Origin: Casuarina equisetifolia
Lineage: Eukaryota; Streptophyta; Magnoliopsida; Fagales; Casuarinaceae
Assembly (NCBI GenBank): GCA_028551475.1
Contig: CM052359.1
Location: forward strand, 23,127,583 to 23,191,582
Direction of reading: 5' to 3'
Length of the DNA: 64,000 bases
Part shown: positions 37,843-50,328 of the stretch, in pieces
Numbering within the stretch: position 1 is the first letter of the stretch
Layout: each line of letters begins with the position of its first letter
Notes under the pieces: model-generated
Seen by the model: only the letters and a program-made list of their open reading frames with translations
What the model was told of the DNA's origin: nothing
Database searches by the model: none
Translations under genes and position numbers: made by a program

Positions 37843-40000
37843 AAAATAATGTATAAAGCCTTTCATCTAGAAGTAGGAAATTTCAACATACAAAACAATA
37901 ACATGAGGATAAGAGTAAAAAGAACAACATGAATATATTTCCATAAACAAAAAATTAAATAAATAAACAACAAAATAATATAATTAAAAATAGCAATTAA
38001 GGTCTACCTCAATGCACATAATATCCTCCAAAACCATAAATACCAAGATTGTCAAAAACATCCTTAGTTTCTTTAGATCTTAGATAATGGATAAGTACAC
38101 CTGTCTCGAAGCTAAAAATTTTGACATAAAAAACTACAAAAAAATTATTATAATTAAGATAACAAAAGAGCATATTTCCATTAGACAAACTATAAAAGGA
38201 TTTTCTATTATATATATATGCATTTGTTTGTACATGTATGCATATATGTATATATGTATGAAAGCATATATGCATGTATGTATATATGTATGCAAGTAAA
38301 TGTGCATGCATATATGCTTGTATGCGAATATGCATGCGTAGATGCATGGATGCAAATATGCATGTGTAGATGCAAATATGTATGCATGTGTGTATTCATA
38401 TATGTATATGTATATGAGTATGTATGCATATATGCTTGGATGCTTGTATGTGTATGTGTATGTGTATGCGTGGATGCGTGGATGCATGTATGCGTATATG
38501 CGTATATATGTGGATGCGTGGATGAGTGTATGCATGTATGCACATATGCGTGTATGTGTGGATGCATGTATGCATGTAGATGTGTGTATATGTGTATGCA
38601 TAGATGCGTATATGTGTGTATGCGTGGATGCATGTATGTGTGGATGCGTGTAGGCCTGGATGCATATATGTGGGTATGCGTAGATGCGTGTATGCATGGA
38701 TGCACGTATGTGTGTATGCATGTTTGCAAATATGTGAATATGTATGAATGTATGTCAAGATGTATGTGTGTATGCCAATATGTATACATGTATGCAATTA
38801 TATTTATGTATACATGCATACATGCGTGTTATGCACGTATGTGTGTATGTATGGATGGGTGTAAGTAAATATGAGCAAATGTATATGTGGATGTGTGTAT
38901 CCAAATATATATGCATTTATGCGTGTATGCAAATATGTACGTGTTTATGCTTGTATTCATATATGTATGAATGCATGTGTGGATGCATGTATGCAACTAT
39001 ATATGCATATATATATGGATTTGTATATGCAAATATATATGCATTTATGCATGTATGTGTAGATGCATTTATGCATAAGTGTTTATGCAAATATATGTGC
39101 ATGTATGCTTGGATGTATGTATGCAAGTATGCCAATGTGTATGCAAAAATGTATGCATGCATATTTGTAAGTATGTATGCATATATTATGCAAGATTGAA
39201 CGCAAAGTATGTGTGTATGTATTTTTTGGATGTATGAATGCCAATATACATGTATGCATAAATGTGTATATGTATGTTAGCATGTATGTAACTATTTATG
39301 TATGTAGAAGTATGGATGCAAGTACATATATATGCATGGATGTATATATGCATGTATACATTTAAGCATATGTATGCAAGTATTAGTATATGTATGCATG
39401 TGTAGATGCATGAATGAATGCAAGATATGTTTAGGAAACTTATTCACGAGGAAGGAAGAGAATAAGCTAACCATCCTTCATCGATGCATTGGTTTCACTT
39501 CTTGTAAATTCTGTGCCATCTAGTTCAGAAAATGTGGTTAATGACATTCTTTATCCTTATGCTGCCAAAATAATTGGTAACTTTTACGAAAAAGATCATA
39601 GGATACTATAACAAGACAATTATAGGAAAATAAAGAACCAATAAGGTAGTCTCTTAGAAAACAACAAAAAATGTAACTCGAGGTCCACTTCTACATAGTT
39701 GATATCTACTTTATCACCAAAAAGACCATTACTTTCTTTAGATCCAAATAATGCACAAACACATCCATCCAAAAGCTGAAAATTCAAACGTGGAGAAGTA
39801 AAAACAATGACACGGTATTCCCATAAGAGAAAAGGTAACACGAGGTTGTTCTTTATTTATCTAATATCATTTCAAACCATAACCATCAAATGATTTACAT
39901 GCAACCTAAATTGTTAGATAAACACCCTTGGGACAATTTCAACATAGAAACAAGGTAACCTAATCATGAAAAAAGGTTAGTTCTTTTAAATCCAAATGGT
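37843..40000. repeat. Tandem array unit 4 (about 2.16 kb, diverged tail)
   Basis: The unit starts AAAATAATGTATAAAGCC. The tract is the longest (about 38210-39425). The post-tract half (39425-40000) is clearly related but more diverged and internally shortened, and the primer-site-like 12-mer is missing. It ends with the TTAGTTCTTTTAAATCCAAA text that ends the other units, which marks the right edge of the array. Confidence 0.8.
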
Positions 40001-42526
40001 TCTTTTTAACGTTTGTTAGAGTTTCCATCTCTACCAACACCTAGACATCCTTAGAAATTTTAAATAAGAATAGTAAAACCAAAAGGCAAAATTGCACTAC
40101 AAGGAATAACAATTTAACTAGAGAAAAAAAAAGGATAAAATAAGGTAGGCCAATATTACCTTTTCAACTTTTCAGCATTTTGACATCTTCACTAGTATTC
40201 CTCCCATTACCATTTTGATGGACCCAATGTGGATAATATCTTCACCTGTTCCTCCTTTAGATCGTGTGGCTATAGCTTTTGGTTGACGAGCTATTGTTGA
40301 AATATCAACATTTGCCTTTCATAAACTATGGCTTACAAGGGTATTACCAAACAGTAAATGCTCACCTTATTTATAAACTTTCATTGTAGTAACAACAAGT
40401 AGATGAAAAAGAGTAAAAAAAATTGAACATAAACCTTGATAATGATTGGCTTAGTTGGCCCATTACATGGGTCTTCTTGTATTTGCACATTATTATAATG
40501 TTCTTCATCACGATAAGATCTGAAAAGTCATTTGTACATCATATTTCAGTATCAAAACACTAACCACATTTAATAAGAGGAATTGTTCATTGAATTGAGC
40601 TAAGAAGGATATACTACAACTATTAATAACCATAGGCTTGTCCAAATTGAATTATTAAGTGCGTAATCTCATAAAGGAGAAAAATAGAAGGATACAAATC
40701 CAACCATGATATTTATATAGATGAGTTCTCATAATAAATGCAAAGGAAGAAAAAGGTTTAACCTTGTGGGTAGAAATGTTACAGTGCAAAACAAGGGAGG
40801 CAACTTGCAATTCCATATGTCTAGCCCACATGCCCTCCTCTCCCATGGATTAGTAGTATTCATCAAATGGGACATCCTCCTCAATAAATGGTTCGAACAT
40901 TTCATGATTCTTCTATTAATCACAAATCTAATGTTAAAGTATTTGGAAGTTGGTTGTACAACACAAAAATGTAAGAATTGGGATTAAACCTTGTGTTTTG
41001 GAGAGGTTAGAACAAAGTAAATCAACAACCAGCTTGTAAATATACAGAGAACAATAGTAAATAGCAATAAAACAGAGCAGCAAAGATTGTCAAAACTACG
41101 ATAGATTTGACAATGAGAGGCTAGACATTAACTAGCTTGTAACATATTGCTAAACCAAATGAAATCATAGTGAGTTAAAAGCAAAGTCAAAATAAGTTAA
41201 AATCGCCAAATTTCTTTCATAGAGCAGTATGTCCTTCAATTATCAAAGGAAATTGATTCACAAGAACAGAAACAAAATGGAGTGTATGCAGAATAAAATT
41301 ACCAAATAAAGTAAGAAAACACCATAAAATGTGAGGAAGTGTTAAAAGGAGCAAGAGCATTTGTCTAAGAATTAAGACTCATACGGCTTGAATACTATTA
41401 GCATGAAATCTTGAATTAAAGATGCCAGAAATCTACCATTAGTTTTATGTTGAATTAAGTATAGAATTCATGTGCTAGCAAGTAACTAAAGTGACACTCG
41501 AGCATATAACTAGCAAATAAATAATGTAGAAGCATATAATGGAAGTACAAAAAAAAAAAAAAAGGCACAACTTACAACAAAATTGATTAAGAGTATAATA
41601 ATAATGAGTTTTGCTAAATCATCAATTATCTTAAAAGTAAATGAAATAAAAAATCATGAACTTAACCATTCAATTAATATACAAAAACTATTTCTCAATA
41701 AATAAGTTTAAACACATAAATAGTAACAAAACTAGAAGGTAAGTTATAAAGTCAAATTTCAATCTCAAAACTATTGCTTAGAAAATTACAATTAACTCAC
41801 TTTGTTACTATGTTAAATCATCAATTATTTTAAGAATGTAGATTGGTGGAAAAAGGTAAGTAAATCTTCTAGATAATATTTCAACAAATATCAATACCTA
41901 TATGTAGTTTGCATTAGAATCTATCCAAAAGAACTTGAAAGCACCACAAAAGGTCCGAACTTCGAAGACTCTTTCTATTCTCCTACCCGCAACGCAATGG
42001 AAGAGCACCCATCCAACATTATTACTAGAGCTAAGGAGAAGCAATCCGAGCCTAAGCAACGAAAACGGCAACTGTTAGCATGTTAGCAGGGCCAACACTA
42101 AATTGAAATCACAAAATTGACCAAAGACATATCCTGCAATTAATGAGAAGACAACTTGTGCATAATATAGCCAAACTTACAAAATTTAGTTACTAATGGG
42201 GGGCTAGTATTGGTTAGTAAGCAAGAGAGAGAGAGAAAGAGTGAGTTAGCCAACAATTAACACAAATGAAAAACCAATGCCTTTAAATAAGCATCATATC
42301 GCAAACATGTCATTAAATTAGCTTTAAACTTCTGTGAATAAAGAAAGAAGCAATGGAGTGAAAGTTTCAGAATTTGGGGATAGAAGAAAGGAAACAATTC
42401 AAGAGATACAGGAGAAAAGTATGACAGAATGCCTAGGTTGTGGAACATCACTAGGCTGCAAAAGGGGACTCCCCTGGCAAGTAAATGATCTTGAATCATC
42501 TTGACAGATAGCCTTGCCACCAAATT
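40001..42526. other. AT-rich spacer left of the copia element
   Basis: No gene is recognised. The minus strand around 40790-40930 has an acidic open stretch (NHEMFEPFIEEDVPFDEYY) interrupted by stops that could be a decayed coding remnant of unknown origin. A poly-A tract is at about 41550 and a GA run at about 42223-42242. The copia insertion site is at 42527-42531. Confidence 0.45.
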
Positions 42527-42531
42527 ATAAG
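42527..42531. repeat. Target-site duplication, left copy
   Basis: ATAAG directly abuts the left LTR and recurs at 48330-48334 directly after the right LTR. This is the 5-bp duplication expected for copia integration. Confidence 0.85.
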
Positions 42532-42896
42532 TGTCAAAACACTTGAAAGGAGGGATAATGCTGCTCATTTCATTGATGAAGCATACAAACCCTATTACAA
42601 ATCTATTACAAAGACGGGCGAATAGATCCTGTGATGATAAACAACGTTCTATACAATGCCTATTTAAAGAAAAAAAAATGAGTAAGGAACACCGGCTCTA
42701 TGTCTTATCTCCCACGTCGCACGTTCTCCTGCTTGCCTGAGATAACTCACTGAAGCTACTAAAATAGCTGCTACGCGTGCTGTAGAGGCTGTGTGATGGA
42801 ACCGTTTTCAGCAGCTACTGAAGTAGCTATTACCTAACTGAGTTGATGGGGCAGTCACAAGTGACGTGGCTGCACTCCCAACCATATATCCGAACA
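42532..42896 (-). repeat. Copia 3' LTR
   Basis: The LTR reads TGTCAAAAC...CCGAACA on the plus strand and is 365 bp. It is about 97% identical to the 5' LTR by eye. Confidence 0.92.
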
Positions 42897-42909
42897 CCCC
42901 CCCCTCAAG
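42897..42909 (-). other. Copia polypurine tract
   Basis: CTTGAGGGGGGGG on the minus strand ends directly at the 3' LTR start. It is the expected plus-strand priming site. Confidence 0.8.
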
Positions 42910-45900
42910 CTGAAGGTCGATAGGAATTAATAACGTTCAGCTTGCCAAGGAGATGTACATGCTGGTTTGCTCCCAGAGCCTTTGTGAATACATTTCCCGG
43001 TTGATCCTTGGTCCCAATATGATGTGTTCTGATAAGGCCACGCTTTATCTTTTCCCTGATGAAGTGACAATCCACATCTATGTGTTTGGTGCGTTGGTGC
43101 ACCATGGGATTTGCCAATAACTCCATTGCAGCCTTATTATCACAATATAAAGTCACTGGTTGTGTGACTTCTATTCCCATATCTCCGAGAAGGCCTAGTA
43201 ACCAGATGATCTCACATGATGTATAGGCCATAGCTCGATACTCTGCTTCTGTGGAGGAGAGAGACCACTGCATGTTTCTTACTTTTCCAAGATATGAGAG
43301 TGTTCCCAAGCATTATACAAAAACCTGTAATAGACTTCCTCTCAACCTTGCAAGTAGCATAGTCTGAATCGCAGTAAGCTCTCATCTCATAACCCCCTGA
43401 AGTAGGAATGTGTAAACCTGTACCCGGGCAGCTCTTCAAGTATTTTACCAATCTAGTAGCTGCTTCCCAGTGAGATTTCTTAGGTGAATGCATGAACTGG
43501 GCCAAGTTATGCACAATGTAAGAGATGTCAAGTCTGGTGACTATGAGATAGTTCAACTTCCCTATGAGCTGCTGATATTTGAGCGGTTCACTCAAAAGGG
43601 GGTCATCATCCCGAGGCACCGGAGCTCCCTGATCATGCTTAAATGTCATCAATGATAAGTTTGTGTCCATGGGGTTATCAACTGGTTTAGTGCCCCCAAG
43701 TGCCATCTCGTCAATCATCTCGAGAATGTACTTTCATTGACTTAAGTGAATGCCTTTATCATCCTTAAGGACCTCAATCCCAAGAAAGTACTTGAGATCT
43801 CCCAAATCCTTAATATGAAAGACAGAATGTAGGTATTTTTTCAACTCTTGTATTCCCTCTGTGTCGCTGCCTGTAATGAGTATATCATCCACATAAATCA
43901 TGAGAATGACAATAAGGTTACCTTTTCGTCGGACGAACAATGAGGTGTCATACATAGAGTTCTTGTAGCCAGCTGTGAGAAGTGCTTTTGTGAATTTCTC
44001 ATACCATTGTCTGGCTGCTTGCTTGAGTCCGTAAATGAACTTCTTCAACTTACAAACCTTCCCGTTGCTTTCTGCGGGGTCTCTTGGTGGAGGTCGCATG
44101 TAGACCTCTTCATCCAGATCTCTTTGCAGGAATGCATTGTTCACATTCATTTGATGGATGTCCCATCTATTCTGGGCTGCTAAGGAGAGAGCACACCGAA
44201 TGGTGATATGTTTCACCACTGGAGCGAAGATCTCATGGTAGTCCACTCCTTCCTTTTGGCTGTATCCTTTTGCCACTAACCTTGCTTTATATCTTTCTAT
44301 TGACCCATCAGCTTTGTATTTGATTTTGTCTACCCACTTACATCCAATGGGTTTTCTCCCCGGAGGTAGGTCCACTAGCTCCCATGTATCATTCACCTTT
44401 AATGCTTTAATCTCTTGCTCCATGGCTTCTTGCCACCTAGGATTGTCAACTGCCTCATGGTGATGTATTGGTTCGGTATCAGCAGATATGGATGCAATGA
44501 AGTGCTGGTTATCCGATGGCAAATGGTCGTATGAGATGTAGGTTGAAAGAGGGTAGGCCAATGATTCTGTTTCTGCTACATGAATGGTAGGGCATACGTA
44601 GTCTTTCGACCATAAGGGAGGTCTGGTATTCCTAGTAGAGCGTTGAGGGGTTATTTATGGTTGTGGCTCAGATGTGGATGTAATCTCATCATTTGAAAAT
44701 ATGTCTAGTGGGTCCGTTGAAGGCGGTGGTGGCACAGACATACGAGCTGATTCTGGCAAGGGTGATGTGTTTGGTTGGTGGTTCATGGAATCAGTAGGAG
44801 TGGGCAATGTATGTGAGTGATCAGGAGGTGCCTCATTATCATGCATTCTTGGATCCTCTGGAATGAGCTTCGTCAAAGGTGCCTACATGGTAGAATGTGA
44901 TTTGGCCCCTACTTGTGAAAATGGGAAGATATCCTTATGGAACTTTACGTCCCGACTTACAAAAAATATGTTCTTTTCAGGGTCATATAATCGGTAACCC
45001 TTTTGACCATGAGTGTATCCCATAAATATGCTAGGGATTGCTCGGGGGGCAAACTTGTCTTTTTGTCCTACTGTGGTGGCATGACATAGACATCCAAAAA
45101 CTCGGAGATGTGAGAATTTTGGTGGTTTTCCAAAAAGTTTTTCGAATGGTGTGACTCCACCTAAAACCGTAGAAGGCATCCTATTGATGAGATAGGTAGC
45201 AGTAAGTATGTACTCCCCCCAGAATTTGTCAGGAATTGAGCTCTGAAATTTCAAAGCTCTCGCAACATCCAATATGTGACGATGTTTACGCTTTACCACA
45301 CCGTTCTGTTGAGGTGTGTGTACGCATGAACTTTCGTGTCGAATGCCACGTGTCATGAATAGTTACTTTGTGTGATGATTGAAAAAATCAAGTGCATTGT
45401 CAGTTCTAATGCATTTGACTTCAATTTGAAACTGGTTTTTACCAGGATGAGGAATTCCTCTAGTCGTGAATGAGTTTCACTCTTGGCTTTCATCAGAAAT
45501 GTCCAAGTTCCTCGTGAAAAATCATTGACCAATGTGAGGAAATATCGTGACCCATCATGATTGGGGATTTTATAAGGTCCCCAGACATCTACATGAATTA
45601 GGTCAAAAATCCGTTGCGCAGTATGATCGCGCGTAGGAAAGGAATTGCGAGTTTGTTTTGCAAGTGGACAAATCATGCATGGCTCATGTTGAGAAAATTT
45701 TGCAAATTTGAAATCAGAAATATAGTTAAATTTTGCATCAGACATATGCCCAAGTCTGCAATGCCAAAGTTTGGAATTTAAAATATTACATGCCGACATA
45801 AAAGATAAATCATGTCCTGGGAGTTGTGATACATCATTCTTATCTGGACATGCAACAAAAAAATAGAGGCCATTTCTAACTCTACCAAGGCCTTTGACTT

Positions 45901-47952
45901 CACTTGTCCAAAGGTCCTGAAAGACATAAAATTCAGCATAAAGTATGATGCGGCATCTATTTTCATTGCAAAATTTAGATGCAGAGATGAGATTGAACTT
46001 AAAATCAGGAGAATATAATACTGTGTTCAATTTCAGTGTTTTGGATATGTTGGTGTTTCCAATATGTGTAACCAATGCACCATCACCATTTGAAAATTTA
46101 ACTTTCCTAGATTTAGAAGCACAAGGCACAATCGAATTTAAGCATGGCAAATTGGCAGTTATATGGTCGCTAGCACCTGAATCAATTATCCAACATTGAG
46201 TTAAGGGATGCGATGTACCTGCCAAGTGGGCGTGACTATCCTCATCAGTGTTCAGGAATTGCATGAACTTCTGGAAATCCGTCTTCGTGATGAAGGTTTG
46301 TTCCAAAGCATCCATCACTAGATTGGCCTTAGCTTCTTCTCTGAAATATTTGTGTCCCGGTGGGAAACCATGGAGCCTGTAGCATTCTTTTTTCTCATGG
46401 CCATATCCCTTGCAGTAGTCGCATTGAGGTCCCACTAAACGGTAGCATTCTTCCTTTTTATGGCCCTTTTTTTCACAAAGGGCACAACGGTCATTTTGCT
46501 CACCCCTAAACAACCTGTCGTTTCGCGCAGCTTTGAGCGTAAACGACATGTCGTTTGATGCGGGGCGCATATACGACGCGTCTCCAACGATCTGTTGTTC
46601 AGCGCCTGAGGAGGTCGTCCCCATAGGTGCACCCGTCGTAACAAGTCCCGCCCCGCCTCCTGAGCCTTTTGCGTCGACCTGATTTTTCACCGCAACAAAT
46701 GTGAATTCTCCGGTCGTCTTCCCCGACAAGCTCCGGCGGTATTCGGCCTTGCAGAGGATGGAATAAGCTTGCAAAAGATCTAGGGGGGCTGCATAATCAG
46801 AATCTGCTCTCTGATCGGTAGAAAATAGTCATCAAGGCCCCGAATAAACTGAAAAAAAATTTCATCTCTTCTTCGTGCTCCTGCCACTCTTCGAAGGACG
46901 CCATTCTGGGGCATTTTAGCTCGATCAGAGAGTTGAACTCGTTCCACAGCTGCTTCAATCGCCCGAAATAGGCTGAAATTGATTCTCCCCCTTGCCGGAT
47001 TGTGCATAATTCGGTCGTTAGGTCAAAAACCCTAGACCGGTCGATCTGCTGATACCGGCTGCGAAGCTCTGACCACATTTCGGCCGCTGTCTTGGTGTAG
47101 AGGAGACCGTTGTGAAGATGGTCGCCGATCGAGTTCAGGATCCACCCGCGGCAAAGGTCGTTGCACCTCCTCCATTGCTTTCGGGTCAGAGAGTCGGGTT
47201 CCGGTGCGGTGTATGATCCGTCGACAAACACGTACTTGTTCTTAATTGACAGTGCGATTGTCATCGTCTCGCTCCAGGCTGCATAATTCATCGGTCCTTC
47301 AAGCTTAATCGCCACCAACGCCGTCGAATTTGTGTCTCCGAGTGGTAGATACAGCGGGTCGAAGTAATCTAGGGTTTGGGCCCTATTTTCCGGTTCTTGC
47401 TGCGGTGGAGTGGGCGGAGGAACACGCTAGTAGGTGCAAAATGCCGTTCGGTCATCTCCGCTTCGATGTGGCGGCACATACCGCGGTGTCGACTGGCCGG
47501 GATCCACCATTTCGTCGATCAGAGAGGACTGGGAGCAAGACGACGTCGTTTGGGAAGAAGACGATGTCGTTGCTATGTTTAGGGCAACGGTGTCGTTCGA
47601 GTGGAGCGACGTCGTTTCGGAAGATGTTGGTTCCGAATAGCAAACGTTGTCGTTCCACTAAAACAAAGGATGGTGATACGTCGTCGTTCTGTTCGTCGTT
47701 TTGTTGAGATAAACGAGCTGAACCAAAACTACGCCGTTTTGAGTTAGGTCATCGGAATAAATGTAGTGCCGGGTCGGGGTGCGGTCCGGTTTGTGATAGA
47801 AAGCGTCGGAGGGCGTTTTACGGTCGGCTTTGACCGGAAATTAGCCAGAAAACTCCGATTTGTAGGTTTTGAGCGGAAGCAATTTGGATCGAATGAAAAC
47901 GAATGAGTTTTCAGCTCGATTCGTAGAGATAAAGAACACACTAAGAACCTAA

Positions 47953-47964
47953 GCTTTGATACCA
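47953..47964 (-). other. Copia primer-binding site (initiator tRNA-Met)
   Basis: TGGTATCAAAGC on the minus strand directly abuts the 5' LTR. It matches the 3' end complement of plant initiator tRNA-Met (TGGTATCAGAGC) at 11 of 12 positions. Confidence 0.85.
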
Positions 47965-48329
47965 TGTCAAAACACTTAAAAGGAGGGATAATGTTGCTCA
48001 TTTCATTGATGAAGCATACAAACCCTATTACAAATCTATTACAAAGACGGGTGAATAGATCCCGTGATGATAAACAACGTTCTATACAATGCCTATTTAA
48101 AGAAAAAAAAACGAGTAAGGAACACCGGCTCTATGTCTTATCTCCCACGTCGCACGTTCTCCTGCTTGCCTGAGATAACTCACTGAAGCTACTAAAATAG
48201 CTACTACGCGTGCTGTAGGGGCTGTGTGATGGAACCGTTTTCAGCAGCTACTGAAGTAGCTGCTGCCTAACTGAGCTGATGGGGCAGTCACAAGTGACGT
48301 GGCTGCACTCCCAACCACATATCCGAACA
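47965..48329 (-). repeat. Copia 5' LTR
   Basis: This is the 365-bp partner of the LTR at 42532, followed on the right by the second ATAAG target copy (48330-48334). Confidence 0.92.
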
Positions 48330-48544
48330 ATAAGGATAACAGTAAAGTGAGCATCATGATTACCAAAACAGTTCTTAATTAATAGTGATCACGAAAATGA
48401 AAAATTGTGCTAGGCAAAGAACTGCTTATCTGTAACGATAAAAACGTGTCATATTCAGAACAGAGTGGCTAAGGACCAAAATTTGCGGAGCTAGCAATAA
48501 TGACTTAATTAACGCAATTGTTTCTATCCTAATGGAAGGTACCT

Positions 48545-49399
48545 GATCATGTATACATTTTCCCATTTGTAAAGCCCCCGAATTTTCACAGGCCAACAAC
48601 ACAGCCGATAAAGTCCGTGAATTGTAGCTGCGATCACCATTAGTTAACATTCCACTGAAAACGTCCAAAGCCTCTGCGACATTCGATTTTGTGCATACAT
48701 TCCAATCATTGGCTTCCAAGAAACTGTATCTTTCTCGGCCATTCCATCAAACACCTTCCTAGATACACCCAGCTTGCTGCAATTGGCATACGCATCTATC
48801 AAAGTATCGCAAACACCCAAGTCCCCTTCAAGGCACCTCTTCATTACAAAACCAGGAATCCCCTCCGTGCGTCCCTTCGCCGACACACTAGACAGGCTGA
48901 AAGAACGGAGACCAGGCAACTAGATACATAAAACCTTTCCCATCACCCCCTACCTCACTCTCACAACCAACTCCTATAAAGCGATAAAGCCTCGAGGACA
49001 TTGTCGTTTTGAACATAGCCGGTGATCAGGGATGTCCAAGAGACCACTCTCAACTCGCCACACCCAGAGTACATGTGATTGATGACCAAAGCTTGCCGGT
49101 GGGCTTGCTTGCCGACGATCGAACAAGGCAGAGCAGGATTTGGTGTCACTGGGAAAAGTGGAACGATCGGGTCTGAGAGAGAGCTTTCGCATGGAAGAGA
49201 ATGCTCGAAGAGCTTCGACGGAGTCGCCGCCCCGAGCCAAGTCGCCGATGACGGAGTTCCCATAGGAGACATTGTTTTTGTCCACGTAGTTGCCGAACCG
49301 GGTTGTGAGGTTGTGGTTGCTTGAATACCGGTGTCTGTAAATTGTCCAACACAGTAACGGGTACAAAAGTGAGAGGGAACGTTTGAGAACTTCATTCAT
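48545..49399 (-). pseudogene. PPR protein pseudogene (At3g26782-like)
   Basis: Minus-strand fragments in several frames follow the order of one pentatricopeptide-repeat protein of the DYW/E subgroup. From the right they are [13 protein letters not shown] and [20 protein letters not shown] (about 49.2-49.4 kb), [20 protein letters not shown] (about 49.0 kb), [17 protein letters not shown] with [17 protein letters not shown] (about 48.7-48.85 kb), then [19 protein letters not shown] and IHDQV (about 48.56 kb). The order and wording match the N-terminal half of At3g26782, a mitochondrial RNA-editing type PPR. At least three frame changes and internal losses separate the pieces, and everything after IHDQV, including the remaining repeats and C-terminal domains, is missing. 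It is a decayed and truncated gene, not a functional editor. Confidence 0.8.
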
Positions 49400-50328
49400 T
49401 GGTTTAATCTTCGGCCGTTTCGCTCTTCTTCATAGTTCCCTGTAAGTGGAGTAAGAAGAAACAAAGTAACGCTTTGAACTTACCTGAATGCAAACAACGG
49501 CAACGCAAGAGAGAACAGATCAGGGCAGCAGTCTGATACCAATTGAAATCCTTTATGAGATTCATACACATTCAATGTGGATTTCTTATCATTTTTGAAT
49601 TACAAAACAAGAAGAAAGCGGGGTGACCAACCTGATGAAGAGGACGTATAGAGCCGCAGAGAAGAGAGACCATGGCATCAGAAACGCCGGCCTCTTACTC
49701 GGATGTAATGACGCCATCCGCTCCAAGAGCAGAAACAGCCGAGCGATCCGGCAAAAAGCCCAAGGGGCTACCACTCCAACAAGAAGACGTGTAAGATTGT
49801 TTGCCCCCTTTCATTACACCATTTTAAATTTAAACTTGTAACTAACTGCAAGCTGTTAAATGCCGAGCGTGTGCTCTCTCTCGATTCAAATTCTAAACGC
49901 GGTTGCATTTTTGTCCGACGTGAATTTGAAATTAAAAATTTATTCGTTTTATTTACGCACGAGTTCGCAAGCCATGCTAAGCCCAACCTGCCACTCAAAA
50001 CAGAAGCTCCTCCCTACACGTAGCGCAACTCCACATGTTGCACGTAGATGGAAGAGGAAAATGATGTTGCGGTCTACAGATTTCCAATCACAATCGAAGC
50101 TTGTTGGTCACGGTACATGATGAAACTAATCAAGCAAGATTCATGGTGCAAGTCTCACGGGAAAAAAAAAAAAAAAGCGACTCTCATCGGATTTCCTGCA
50201 TTGCACTTCTCGGTTATGACATTGTTTTTGTCGTGACAAAATTCAGACTATTGATGAATAATTTCCCAGTTTTGAAGCTAAGGATATTCTTGTTATTTAG
50301 GCTTTTTTCTTTTACTTAGTAATCCTTA
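49400..50328. other. Spacer with a probable copia LTR edge
   Basis: Around 49530-49610 the minus strand reads ...GGATTTCAATTGGTATCAGAC, which looks like an LTR 3' end followed by an initiator-Met primer site, so a small copia remnant is likely. A poly-A stretch lies at 50162-50175. The short frames at 49623-49841 and 49860-50120 are not recognisable. Confidence 0.35.

Larger units (their letters stand above)
42532..48329 (-). mobile_element. Ty1/copia LTR retrotransposon, structurally complete, coding region broken
   Basis: The element runs on the minus strand between two 365-bp LTRs and is 5.8 kb long with target duplication ATAAG. Parts in order from the 5' LTR (right) are: primer site; gag-like region (about 46.5-47.3 kb); zinc knuckles (C-x2-C-x4-H-x4-C type, about 46.4-46.5 kb); aspartic protease (DSGASDH, about 46.2 kb); integrase (about 45.0-45.7 kb); reverse transcriptase (YVDDILITGSD, about 43.75-44.5 kb); RNase H (YCDNKAA, about 43.0-43.3 kb); polypurine tract. 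Integrase before reverse transcriptase defines copia. By hand count the LTRs differ at about 11 of 365 positions (about 3%), suggesting an insertion of roughly 1-2.5 million years at commonly used plant rates. The coding region is broken in about half a dozen places, so it is a fossil. It inserted about 0.2 kb downstream of the PPR pseudogene. Confidence 0.93.

Noticed and set aside
33051-39523. Many long open frames (up to 280 codons) rich in Cys/Met/Tyr/Val on the plus strand and His/Ile/Tyr/Thr on the minus strand
   Set aside because: They come from a 4-bp repeat that has no stop codon in several frames at once. All frames on both strands are open together, composition is monotonous, and there are no flanking gene signals.
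32932-40000. Could the repeat array be a CRISPR array or a centromeric satellite
   Set aside because: Units are over 1 kb with no short repeat-spacer rhythm, the host is a plant, and four units between gene-bearing regions is far below centromeric scale.
48426-49399. Reading the PPR fragments as an active spliced gene
   Set aside because: The breaks fall inside single PPR motifs, lack splice sites, and the second half of the protein is absent; intact relatives are essentially intronless.
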